Assembly: GCA_002431345.1 (NCBI GenBank)
Contig: DJEN01000057.1
Coordinates: 3,381 to 18,767, forward strand
Length of the DNA stretch: 15,387 nt
Direction of reading: 5' to 3'
Origin: Megasphaera sp. UBA5897
GTDB lineage: Bacteria > Bacillota > Negativicutes > Veillonellales > Megasphaeraceae
Below the pieces are notes generated by a model, which was not told the origin of the DNA, ran no database searches, and saw only the letters and a program-made list of their open reading frames with translations. Made by a program: the position numbers and the translations under genes. Below, in pieces: positions 1-6,468 of this stretch (position 1 is its first letter; each line of letters begins with the position of its first letter).

Positions 1-155
1 TCTTCAATGCCGCTTTGCAGCGCTTCTTCTACAATATATTGAATAGCCGGTTTATCTACAATCGGCATCATTTCCTTTGGTGTTGCTTTGGTTGCCGGTA
101 AAAAACGCGTACCAAAACCAGCAGCCGGAATCACTGCTTTTCGAATTTTTTTCAT
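1..155 (-). CDS. galU: UTP-glucose-1-phosphate uridylyltransferase, N-terminal part
   Basis: This is the first 51 codons of a gene that continues beyond the left edge. The product would make UDP-glucose from UTP and glucose-1-phosphate in the cytoplasm, feeding cell-envelope polysaccharide synthesis. The N-terminus shows the nucleotidyltransferase signature AAGFGTRFLPATKATPKEM, followed by PIVDKPAIQY, which is the usual GalU nucleotide-binding loop. The ATG at 155-153 is preceded by an AGGAG about nine bases upstream, so the start is well supported. The gene appears to begin its own transcript from an extended -10 promoter near 214-219. Other sugar-nucleotide pyrophosphorylases share the loop, but the PKEMMPI sequence favours GalU. 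The rest of the active site lies outside the window. Confidence 0.9.
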   Translation of the reverse strand, partial: MKKIRKAVIPAAGFGTRFLPATKATPKEMMPIVDKPAIQYIVEEALQSGIE

Positions 156-213
156 GATATCTAGCTCCTCTAGCTCAGGATATACTCCCTGCTATATGTT
201 TACATTATGACTC

Positions 214-241
214 ATTATATCATGAAATCGTTGCTTCAACT
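214..241 (-). promoter_or_regulatory. Extended -10 promoter for galU
   Basis: Read on the minus strand, a TATAAT (219-214) is preceded by TGA, giving the extended -10 form TGnTATAAT. The -35 region is weak: a TTGAAG lies only 14 bases away, and at 17 bases there is TAGTTG. It lies about 60 bases upstream of the galU ATG. This is a sequence-based prediction. Confidence 0.55.
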
Positions 242-271
242 ACAGCTAATCCTTTATATATGCAGACTTAC

Positions 272-343
272 AAAAAAAATCAACATAAGTGCGTTATCCT
301 AAGATAAGAAAACAGGGAAAAGGGGACAACACTTATGTTGATT
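272..343 (-). terminator. 14-bp inverted repeat with U-tract on the minus strand
   Basis: AATCAACATAAGTG (278-291) and CACTTATGTTGATT (330-343) are perfect inverted copies separated by 38 bases. On the minus strand the second arm runs into eight T residues (279-272), which is the layout of an intrinsic terminator with a long loop. The loop carries a smaller hairpin, TTATC/GATAA. No annotated minus-strand gene lies upstream for it to end, so it may terminate a short RNA or attenuate readthrough toward galU. On the plus strand the same arm would bury an ATG at 335. The stem is AT-rich and of only moderate predicted strength. Confidence 0.45.
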
Positions 344-591
344 ATGCAGGGTAATTTTACCATGATTCATTACTTTTTAAAAGAGAGTATTCTCAATATA
401 TATAAACCATATTTTGCGTTGCAGTCAAAGCATACTATACTATTTTTTACTTTTGACTATATCCGCAGAAACAGCCAAAAAGCTGTAGGGCTTTCTTAGT
501 ATGTATATCTTTTACACCATGAACACACGGCCTGTGCCATATGTATTCATAAAAAGAATTCTTGCGTTGAATCATTTATTCTTTACGGCTA

Positions 592-620
592 TTGAAATGT
601 AAAAAAAACAAGCGTATGAT
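592..620 (+). promoter_or_regulatory. Promoter of the 67-residue orphan gene
   Basis: TTGAAA (592-597) and TATGAT (615-620) are separated by 17 bases, each matching the housekeeping sigma consensus at five of six positions. Predicted transcription would begin near 627, giving a leader of about 40 bases before the ATG at 668. Confidence 0.6.
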
Positions 621-667
621 GATAGCCGATGAACGATTACTATCTTTTACAAAAGGAGCTGTATATC

Positions 668-871
668 ATGAATACGCCTATTTCTTTCGATAAATTAATA
701 AATACGATGGTCCCTTTGGCTTTTAACGGGGCTGCCAATGGAGAAGGCATTTATTGCCGCGGCCAAGAATTAACGGCATCATTTGACAAAAATGCCGCTC
801 AAAAATTAACACTCCAAAAAGAAAAAGACCTGCAGCTGGACGGCGTTTTTTGTCAATACTGCATCGATTAA
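668..871 (+). CDS. Small orphan protein of unknown function
   Basis: I do not recognise this 67-residue product and assign no function. The ATG at 668 is chosen over the in-frame ATG at 629 because AGGAG (654-658) lies nine bases upstream of it, and because the predicted transcript starts near 627. The protein has no evident signal peptide or membrane span. It contains three cysteines, one at position 30 and a C-terminal CQYC pair (62 and 65), which could bind metal or form a disulfide, but this is a guess. The middle is charged and lysine-rich (about 41-54). The gene stands alone: a promoter at 592-620, a Shine-Dalgarno site and a terminator-like hairpin at 956-990 bracket it. That complete set is the main reason to think it is real. 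Confidence 0.55.
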   Translation: MNTPISFDKLINTMVPLAFNGAANGEGIYCRGQELTASFDKNAAQKLTLQKEKDLQLDGVFCQYCID

Positions 872-955
872 AAATGCAGTTTCCATGCAGCATAAAAGCT
901 TTACAGTAAACAGCTGCACCTATTTTACCAACGCATTGTAACTGCATGCTTTACG

Positions 956-990
956 TATGCGAACCTGTATATCCATTCGTATATTTTTTA
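956..990 (+). terminator. Intrinsic terminator downstream of the small orphan gene
   Basis: TATGCGAA (956-963) pairs with TTCGTATA (976-983), eight pairs including one G-U, around a 12-base loop. It is followed directly by TTTTTTA and more T-rich sequence. The stem is short, but the U-tract is good. Confidence 0.5.
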
Positions 991-1018
991 TTTTATTATC
1001 CCAAATAATCGTTATTCA

Positions 1019-1047
1019 TTGATTTTCGTGGAAAACTCAGCTATAGT
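1019..1047 (+). promoter_or_regulatory. Promoter of rubrerythrin
   Basis: TTGATT (1019-1024) and TATAGT (1042-1047) are 17 bases apart. Just downstream, ATAAAAT and ATTTTAT form a 7-bp inverted repeat between the promoter and the Shine-Dalgarno site. It could be an operator, for example for a Fur/PerR-type regulator, but no clean match to a known box is visible. Confidence 0.55.
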
Positions 1048-1108
1048 ATATATAGAATAAAATTGTTATCTATTTTATGTATATTATATGCTAGGGAGGT
1101 TATCTAGT

Positions 1109-1645
1109 ATGGAATTAAAAGGAAGCAAAACGGAAAAAAATTTACAGGCTGCTTTTGCCGGCGAATCGCAAGCCCGCAATAAATACACCTATTATGCCAG
1201 TGTCGCAAAAAAAGCCGGGTATGAACAAATCAAAGCATTTTTTGAAGAAACAGCCAATAATGAAAAAGAACATGCTAAAATTTGGTTCAAACTGCTCAAC
1301 GGCGGCATGCCCAATGATATCGAAGCCTTGAAAGATGCCGCTGCCGGTGAACATTATGAATGGACGGAAATGTATCCTGCCTTTGCCAAAGAAGCCCGTG
1401 AAGAAGGCTTCACACAGATTGCCGCTCTTTTTGAAAAAGTAGCTGAAATCGAAAAACATCATGAAGAACGGTATTTGGCACTGCTCGCAAATATCGAAAA
1501 TGGCACAGCCTTCAAAAAATCAGAAAAGAAGACGTGGATCTGCCGCAACTGCGGTTTTATCTATGAAGGAGAAGAAGCTCCTAAAGTTTGTCCGGTCTGT
1601 GCCCATCCGCAGGCATTCTTCGAATTAAAAAACGATAATTTCTAA
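1109..1645 (+). CDS. rbr: Rubrerythrin
   Basis: Non-haem diiron peroxidase of anaerobes that reduces hydrogen peroxide in the cytoplasm using electrons passed through its rubredoxin domain. The 178-residue protein has the normal two-domain order. Residues 1-135 form the ferritin-like four-helix bundle, with the likely diiron ligands E19, the ENEKEH-type site E52/H55, E81/E84 and E115/H118. Residues 143-175 form the rubredoxin domain with CRNC (145, 148) and CPVC (161, 164) holding a single iron. Length is typical of the family. The ATG at 1109 is preferred over an in-frame ATG at 1088 because AGGGAGG lies between them at the right spacing for 1109. The gene is monocistronic, with its own promoter and a hairpin directly after the stop. 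Oxidative-stress control is likely for the family but is not proven by the upstream sequence. Confidence 0.96.
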   Translation: MELKGSKTEKNLQAAFAGESQARNKYTYYASVAKKAGYEQIKAFFEETANNEKEHAKIWFKLLNGGMPNDIEALKDAAAGEHYEWTEMYPAFAKEAREEGFTQIAALFEKVAEIEKHHEERYLALLANIENGTAFKKSEKKTWICRNCGFIYEGEEAPKVCPVCAHPQAFFELKNDNF

Positions 1646-1668
1646 TTTTTGCATATATTGCCATCTCC

Positions 1669-1719
1669 AAGGGGCTGTAACAAAATGAGATTTTTAGTTC
1701 ATTTTGCTGCAGCCCTTTT
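1669..1719 (+). terminator. Long imperfect hairpin terminator after rubrerythrin
   Basis: Two 20-base arms (1669-1688 and 1699-1718) pair with 17 Watson-Crick pairs, two G-U pairs and one A-C mismatch around a 10-base loop. The right arm ends in TTTTA. The GGGGCTGTAACAAAATGA type of arm resembles a dispersed terminator-like hairpin I recall from Negativicutes and other Firmicutes, though only one copy is present in this window. Confidence 0.7.
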
Positions 1720-1883
1720 ACTATACCGTTGTCTGGACATTGCTGCCTCGTGGCGATAGAGATTCTGCAGCCGAATGTGCGCGCTTTCTTCTTAGCCTTT
1801 TGTACTTTTACTCGCTTCCATTTTATTGTAAAATTTATGTATACCAATTCTTGATTACGAACCAACAAAGGAGGTCTCTTGCC

Positions 1884-3245
1884 ATGAATTATACGTGTGT
1901 TGCCGCAGCCCTGCTGCCTCATCCGCCCATTATGCTTCCGGAAATAGGCGGCAGTGAATTGGCAAAAATGGCACATACTGTCCAAGCTGTCCAAGAAGCT
2001 GCACAGGGTATCGCTGCACAAAAACCGGAAACGATTGTCATTATTTCTCCTCATGCGTACGTTTTTCCTGACGGCGCAGCTATTTTCCCAGAACCGCGGC
2101 TGTATGGAAATCTCGGTTCTTTTGGGTATCCGGAACTAACGATGTCAGCCAATACGGATATGCCGCTGGCAGAAGAAATCATACGGGAAGCACAGTCTGC
2201 CGTCACGCTGCACCGTATTGACAGTACGTGGAGTCAGCAATACGGGCATCCGCTCACTATCGACCAAGGAACATTCGTACCGCTATATTATCTGCGGCAA
2301 GCTGGATTTGACGGTCCCATTGTCCTGTTATCACCTCGTTTTAGTCACTACAACACCATGACCGTACTGGGGAAAATTGTCGTAAAAGCCGCACAAAACA
2401 TACATCGGCGTATCGCTGTCATTGCTTCCGGCGATTTGTCTCACCGGCTGCTGCCGCAGTCTCCTAACGGATACTCTCCGCAGGGTGCCGTGTTTGACAA
2501 GACCGTCATGACAGCGCTGCAAAAGTTAGATCTGCCATTGCTGCAGTCTATGCCGCAGTCATTAATTGACGATGCCGGTATGTGCGGACTTCCGTCTGTT
2601 TATTTCTTATTTGGCTCCCTGCATTACATGAATCCCGTTATGCCTGTATATTCGTATGAAGGGCCCTTCGGCGTCGGCTACGGCGTCGCATTGTATATCA
2701 ATGATGACAAACGTCGGCCTATGGAAATGCCCGCTCAGACCCATATCCAAGTAGAGCTGGCCCGGCAAAGTATCTCCTATTATTTACAACATCATACTGT
2801 TATGTCTGTTCCCTCACCGATTCCAGAAGAACTTGCGGACAAAGCCGGCGCCTTTGTATCGCTGCATAAAGGCAGCCGTCTTCGCGGTTGTATTGGGACG
2901 TTTTTGCCAATGCAGCTCAACATTGCCAGCGAAATCATTCACAATGCTGTATCTGCGGCTACGCGAGATCCTCGCTTTACACCGCTTCGTCCAGATGAGC
3001 TCAACGATATTTCGATTTCTGTCGATATTTTAGGAGAACCGGAAGCCGTCGTCTCTATTGACGAGCTAGACCCTAAAAAGTACGGTGTCATCGTCATGAG
3101 TCATGCCCAGACGGGACTGCTGCTTCCTGATTTGGAAGGCATCGACACGCCGCAGCAGCAGCTGGCCATTGCCAAAGAAAAAGCGGGTATTCCGCCGCAG
3201 GTACGGCCCGATATTTACCGCTTTACGGTTACGCGCTATGAATAA
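1884..3245 (+). CDS. AmmeMemoRadiSam fused protein: MEMO-like (B) plus AMMECR1 (A)
   Basis: A 453-residue fusion of two widely conserved but functionally obscure domains. Residues 1 to about 275 resemble the MEMO1/class III extradiol dioxygenase (LigB) fold, with LLPHPP (H13) and SPHAYVFPDG (H57) as candidate metal-site histidines. Residues from about 285 to the end form an AMMECR1 domain, marked by LRGCIGT at 333-339. In other genomes the two parts are often separate genes, AmmeMemoRadiSam A and B. The ATG at 1884 has AAAGGAGG about nine bases upstream. The open frame extends back to 1704, but that part has no ribosome binding site and runs into the preceding terminator. The TATGAATAA end overlaps the start of the radical SAM gene by 8 bases, so the two are translationally coupled and probably act together. 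A weak -10 (TAAAAT, 1829-1834) may drive the pair. Confidence 0.9.
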   Translation: MNYTCVAAALLPHPPIMLPEIGGSELAKMAHTVQAVQEAAQGIAAQKPETIVIISPHAYVFPDGAAIFPEPRLYGNLGSFGYPELTMSANTDMPLAEEIIREAQSAVTLHRIDSTWSQQYGHPLTIDQGTFVPLYYLRQAGFDGPIVLLSPRFSHYNTMTVLGKIVVKAAQNIHRRIAVIASGDLSHRLLPQSPNGYSPQGAVFDKTVMTALQKLDLPLLQSMPQSLIDDAGMCGLPSVYFLFGSLHYMNPVMPVYSYEGPFGVGYGVALYINDDKRRPMEMPAQTHIQVELARQSISYYLQHHTVMSVPSPIPEELADKAGAFVSLHKGSRLRGCIGTFLPMQLNIASEIIHNAVSAATRDPRFTPLRPDELNDISISVDILGEPEAVVSIDELDPKKYGVIVMSHAQTGLLLPDLEGIDTPQQQLAIAKEKAGIPPQVRPDIYRFTVTRYE

Positions 3246-4104
3246 ACATGCCAAAAAAGGGCTTTACTATCACACCCATGCCGACGGCATCCTGACATGT
3301 CATCTTTGTCCACACCACTGTCAACTGGCAGATAGGCAATACGGGCGTTGTCACTGCCGCCGCAATGATGCCGGCACATTGACTGTCTTAAATTACGGTC
3401 AGTGTACTGCCGCCGCCCTAGATCCTATCGAAAAAAAGCCATTGTACCAGTTTCATCCCGGCAGCCGGATTTTGTCCTTGGGATTCTGGGGCTGCAATTT
3501 TCACTGTCCGTTTTGTCAAAACTGGTCTATTTCACAGCAAGCAGCTTCGTATCAGCCGTTGACGCCGCAGCAAGCTGTGAATTGGGCTGTACAGTATCAA
3601 CAGCAGGGAAACATTGGGCTGGCGTATACGTACAATGAGCCCACTACAGCGTATGAATTTGTTTGGGATACTGCGCGTTTGGCCAAACAGGCAGGGCTTT
3701 GCAACGTCATGGTCACAAACGGCTATATAGAAGAAGCACCGCTTCGCGCATTGCTCCCGTATATCGATGCCTGGAATATTGATATCAAGGCATTTTCCAA
3801 TACCTTTTACCGGCAGCTCTGCGGCGGCACACTGGCCCCTGTACTGCGTACCCTTCGTCTGGCAGCGGCTCAAAGCCACGTCGAAGTGACGACGCTGATT
3901 ATTCCCGGATATAATGATTTCCCATCAGCCATAGAAAAGGAAGCACGCTGGCTTGCCGCCGTAAATCCGTCCATCGCGCTGCATTTGACACGATATTTTC
4001 CCCAATATAAACTGAGCGTTCCCATGACACCGCAACCCAAATTAAAAATACTGCAAAAAACAGCCCAGCAGTACCTGCCGCATGTATATCTGGGAAATGT
4101 ATAA
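3238..4104 (+). CDS. AmmeMemoRadiSam system radical SAM enzyme
   Basis: A 288-residue radical S-adenosylmethionine protein of the pyruvate-formate-lyase-activase-like group (COG1180 type). The CX3CX2C motif that binds the 4Fe-4S cluster is GCNFHCPFCQNW (C86, C90, C93). An N-terminal cysteine-rich segment, CHLCPHHC with a following CHC (C21, C24, C28, C38, C40), is typical of this family and may hold another metal site or shape the fold. The ATG at 3238 overlaps the stop of the A/B fusion. An open frame extends 135 bases further upstream inside that gene, but it lacks support as a start. The enzyme presumably modifies a substrate together with the fused partner; what that is remains unknown to me. 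I see no clear terminator between this gene and larA. Confidence 0.92.
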   Translation: MNKHAKKGLYYHTHADGILTCHLCPHHCQLADRQYGRCHCRRNDAGTLTVLNYGQCTAAALDPIEKKPLYQFHPGSRILSLGFWGCNFHCPFCQNWSISQQAASYQPLTPQQAVNWAVQYQQQGNIGLAYTYNEPTTAYEFVWDTARLAKQAGLCNVMVTNGYIEEAPLRALLPYIDAWNIDIKAFSNTFYRQLCGGTLAPVLRTLRLAAAQSHVEVTTLIIPGYNDFPSAIEKEARWLAAVNPSIALHLTRYFPQYKLSVPMTPQPKLKILQKTAQQYLPHVYLGNV

Positions 4105-4203
4105 CTGCCCAGCAAAAAACAGCCTGTCCTGCGATCTCTGCCGGATGAAATCTCATTATCCATGATTGAAAAAAAATAAAGTATATATAAAGCTTCAACT
4201 ATC

Positions 4204-4231
4204 TTGCACTATATTATGGTCATGCTATAAT
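4204..4231 (+). promoter_or_regulatory. Strong promoter of larA
   Basis: TTGCAC (4204-4209), a 16-base spacer and TATAAT (4226-4231), preceded by TGC to give an extended -10. The element CATGCTATAAT is shared exactly with the cupin promoter at 6487-6497. Predicted start of transcription is near 4238. Confidence 0.75.
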
Positions 4232-4269
4232 GGTAACAGACTCTAAAATTATAAAAAGTGGTGACAGAT

Positions 4270-5574
4270 ATGGCATTAAAAGAATTTACCTTCGGCATTG
4301 GCGACACGTTCCAAAAAGTCAGCCTGCCTGAAGAACACATTTCTGACGTCATGGAAGGAAAACATATTCCGGCTGTTGATGTCAAAGAAGCAACGATTGA
4401 CTGCATGCGCCATCCTATTGGCAGCGCACCTTTACAGGAAAAAGTGCAAAAAGGAGACAAAGTCTGCGTTGTCGTTGCCGACGTAACGCGTACGTGGAAT
4501 AAATCCAATCAATTCTTAGTATATATTATTGATGAATTAAATTTAGGCGGTGTCCCGGATGAAGACATCTGCATCGTCTTTGCGCAGGGTTCTCACCGTT
4601 CTCAAACACCGGAAGAAGACGAACTCGTCTGCGGCAAAGAAGTACTAAAACGCATCAAAACGTATCAGCATGACTGCCAAGACCCGACCCTCGTCGATAT
4701 GGGGACAACCAAAATCGGCACGCCTCTTAAATTAAACAAACACGTTGTCGATGCAGACAAAGTCATTCTCGTCGACGGCATTACGACACACTTGTTCGCC
4801 GGTTTTGGCGGCGGCCGCAAACTCATTCTTCCCGGTGTCGCCGGATATGAAACGATTCAGCGGAATCATTGCCACGCCTTGTCTGAAAAAGTCGGCGGCG
4901 GTGTCAATCCGCACACGCGCCCGCTGATGATTGACCATAACCCGCTCAATGATGATATGGTCGAAGCCTGCCAAAAAATCAATCCATGCTTCCTTGTCCA
5001 TTCGATTATCAATGCCGACGGGGAAATTTGCCGTATGGTTGGCGGCGACTGGTACAAAGCATGGCGTAAAGGGACAGAAGCTGTTCTCGATATCCAGCGC
5101 GTTCCGATGAAACAAAAAACAGATGTCGTATTTGCCTGCGCCGGCGGCTATCCCAGCGACGTCAGCCTCTACCAGGGAAGTAAATGCTACGACCCGGCTG
5201 AAATGGCTGTCAAAGACGGCGGTATCGTCATTGCCATTATGGAAGCTCGCGACATCAAAGAACCTACTGCTTATATGGGCAGTTTTAAATACAATTCCAC
5301 AGAAGAAATGGAAACGGCACTTCGCCAGAAATTTACGATTCCATTCTTCGTTGCCTATAATCTGTACTGCCTAGCTCATCGCTGTACGGTCATCCTCGTT
5401 ACGCTGCCGCGTAATTTTGAAGACATCCGGCGCACTGGACAGATTCCCGTTGCAACCGTGCAGGAAGCTTGGGATATTGCCCAGCAGAAATTAAAAGAAC
5501 AAGGCAAAGAAAACGATTACACAATCAACATCATGCCTCATTGCACAAAAGTCGTTCCAACGCTTATCAAATAA
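4270..5574 (+). CDS. larA: Lactate racemase family protein (nickel-pincer nucleotide enzyme)
   Basis: LarA interconverts L- and D-lactate using a covalently held nickel-pincer nucleotide cofactor. The 434-residue length fits the family. Key positions match Lactobacillus plantarum LarA closely: GGRK gives K184 for cofactor attachment, H200 follows as nickel ligand, H174 lies in the TTHLFAG segment, and H109 in GSHR corresponds to the other catalytic histidine. D71/R74 and the LYQGSK segment (Q302, K305) also fit. The ATG at 4270 is chosen because GTGGTGA just upstream works as a Shine-Dalgarno site; the GTG at 4258 lies inside that site. The gene is monocistronic, and the cofactor genes larB, larC and larE are not in the window. 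In lactate fermenters of this group it would supply the isomer used by the acrylate pathway. Other 2-hydroxyacid racemases share the fold, so the substrate is probable rather than certain. Confidence 0.88.
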   Translation: MALKEFTFGIGDTFQKVSLPEEHISDVMEGKHIPAVDVKEATIDCMRHPIGSAPLQEKVQKGDKVCVVVADVTRTWNKSNQFLVYIIDELNLGGVPDEDICIVFAQGSHRSQTPEEDELVCGKEVLKRIKTYQHDCQDPTLVDMGTTKIGTPLKLNKHVVDADKVILVDGITTHLFAGFGGGRKLILPGVAGYETIQRNHCHALSEKVGGGVNPHTRPLMIDHNPLNDDMVEACQKINPCFLVHSIINADGEICRMVGGDWYKAWRKGTEAVLDIQRVPMKQKTDVVFACAGGYPSDVSLYQGSKCYDPAEMAVKDGGIVIAIMEARDIKEPTAYMGSFKYNSTEEMETALRQKFTIPFFVAYNLYCLAHRCTVILVTLPRNFEDIRRTGQIPVATVQEAWDIAQQKLKEQGKENDYTINIMPHCTKVVPTLIK

Positions 5575-5584
5575 TACAAATCCA

Positions 5585-5633
5585 TCTAAAAAAGAAGTCG
5601 TCAGCATTAACTGTTGACGACTTTTTTTTTAGA
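5585..5633. terminator. Bidirectional terminator between larA and the ECF S component
   Basis: AAGTCGTCAGC (5595-5605) pairs with GTTGACGACTT (5613-5623), one G-U, around a 7-base loop, and is followed by a run of T. The A-rich left flank (TCTAAAAAAG) complements the T-run, so the element can also stop the convergent minus-strand gene. Confidence 0.9.
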
Positions 5634-5656
5634 TAATACAGTAGAGCATAACGTAT

Positions 5657-6199
5657 TTATGCAGCCTGTCCGAGAGGACGAATGACTCTGCGAAATACAG
5701 GCATGGCTGCCAATGTAATACCTGCCGCTACCCCAACCTGCACCACATTGCCGGGAATCGAACCCAAAGGCAGGACCCAGTTTTGAATAATAAAGACTTC
5801 TGCAATATAATATCCCGCAATTTTTATCAAAAGTGCCAGTACTAGCGCCGCTGTATCATTGCCATATACGTTGTGAATCAGCTTTTTTTCTGCAAACCAG
5901 CCGACTACATACCCCATGCAGCCAACAATCACAAAGGTAAAAGGAGCCCAGGCCGTCCAGCCTCCCAGCAAATCAAATAATCCCATGCCAAACGCGCCGG
6001 CAATCATACCGCTTCGTCTGCCAAACAGCAGCGCCCCAATAAACAAAGGTACATTTCCTAAATGAATCAAGCCGCCAGTTCCCACAAAGGGAAGGCGAAT
6101 ATTAATAACTGCCGTCGCTGCAAATACCAAAGCAATCAGCATCGCATTGAGTATAATCCGGTGTACATTTCCTGCTGTTTTCGTTGTCATCGTACTCAT
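5657..6199 (-). CDS. ECF transporter substrate-binding (S) component
   Basis: A 180-residue integral membrane protein of the energy-coupling factor S-component type (COG4720-like group), which captures a vitamin-type substrate and docks on a shared EcfA-A'-T module encoded elsewhere. The sequence consists of several hydrophobic segments, starting with ILNAMLIALVFAATAVI. Small-residue-rich turns such as GGLIHLGNVPLF and GMIAGAFGMGLFDLLGG are usual for S components. Substrate cannot be told from sequence. The start is set at the second ATG (6199): AGGAGG lies seven bases upstream of it but only one base from the first ATG at 6205. The gene is alone, convergent with larA and divergent from the cupin. 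Its mRNA has an unusual hairpin leader (6216-6286) that may control it. Confidence 0.85.
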   Translation of the reverse strand: MSTMTTKTAGNVHRIILNAMLIALVFAATAVINIRLPFVGTGGLIHLGNVPLFIGALLFGRRSGMIAGAFGMGLFDLLGGWTAWAPFTFVIVGCMGYVVGWFAEKKLIHNVYGNDTAALVLALLIKIAGYYIAEVFIIQNWVLPLGSIPGNVVQVGVAAGITLAAMPVFRRVIRPLGQAA

Positions 6200-6215
6200 G
6201 TTCATTCCTCCTAAT

Positions 6216-6286
6216 CAAGCAGGACTGTCCACATAGTTTCTGTATCATGTATCATACAGCTATTCAGTGTACCTCTGTCCTTCTTG
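6216..6286 (-). promoter_or_regulatory. Hairpin-rich mRNA leader upstream of the ECF S component
   Basis: On the minus strand CAAGAAGGAC (6286-6277) pairs with GTCCTGCTTG (6225-6216), nine pairs with one A-G mismatch. Inside it CAC/GTG, ATAG/CTAT and CTGTAT/ATACAG stack into one long irregular hairpin with bulges tga and aaa, an internal loop agaggta/gaca, and the terminal loop gatacatg. The 3' arm ends three bases before the AGGAGG ribosome binding site. I do not recognise TPP, FMN, cobalamin, preQ1 or THF riboswitch consensus elements. It could be an unassigned riboswitch or a protein-binding leader. Confidence 0.4.
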
Positions 6287-6468
6287 CTTTATTTGTACTA
6301 TATATTACTATAAATTTATTATGTTTTAAATAGGACAGATGTATTTATTTCTGTCATGTCAACTTTCTGTTTTTTTACGATAGAAGAAATAGTATCCGTC
6401 TGTATACTTTATGACATATCCCCCGCCTCTTTTATGCTAAAACAGCATATGTTTTTTACCTATATAGC
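6287..6468. other. Divergent intergenic region, S component to cupin
   Basis: This part of the 339-base gap is AT-rich and has no reading frame of note. A perfect minus-strand TTGACA (6362-6357) lacks a -10 at normal spacing. GACAGA and TCTGTC (6334-6355) form an operator-like inverted repeat with a 10-base centre. ATGCT/AGCAT followed by six T residues near 6434-6456 could be a weak terminator. The start point of S-component transcription cannot be fixed by eye. Confidence 0.4.

Larger units (their letters stand above)
156..591. other. Non-coding stretch between galU and the small orphan gene
   Basis: Apart from the galU promoter and the 278-343 inverted repeat, I see no convincing gene here. 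A minus-strand promoter-like pair (TTGACT 428-423, 18-base spacer, TATATA 404-399) would start an RNA of about 120 bases ending at the 272-279 U-tract. A 54-codon plus-strand reading frame (335-499) has an AGGGG upstream but resembles nothing I know. The region is AT-rich. Confidence 0.5.

Noticed and set aside
335..499. 54-codon plus-strand reading frame with AGGGG upstream
   Set aside because: Its ATG lies inside the right arm of the inverted repeat, the promoter upstream is poor, and the sequence resembles no family I know.
1704..1883. 60-codon N-terminal extension of the AmmeMemoRadiSam A/B protein
   Set aside because: It starts within the rubrerythrin terminator and has no ribosome binding site, while AAAGGAGG supports the ATG at 1884, where homology begins.
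1581..2054. 157-codon minus-strand frame over the end of rubrerythrin and the start of the A/B fusion
   Set aside because: It is antisense to two solid genes and the hairpin, with no recognisable domain.
6200..6290. Known vitamin riboswitch (TPP, FMN, cobalamin, preQ1, THF) before the S component
   Set aside because: None of the conserved core elements of these classes could be found by eye; only an unassigned structured leader is reported.
6357..6362. Perfect minus-strand TTGACA upstream of the ECF S component
   Set aside because: No -10-like hexamer occurs at 16-18 bases, so it is not called as a promoter.
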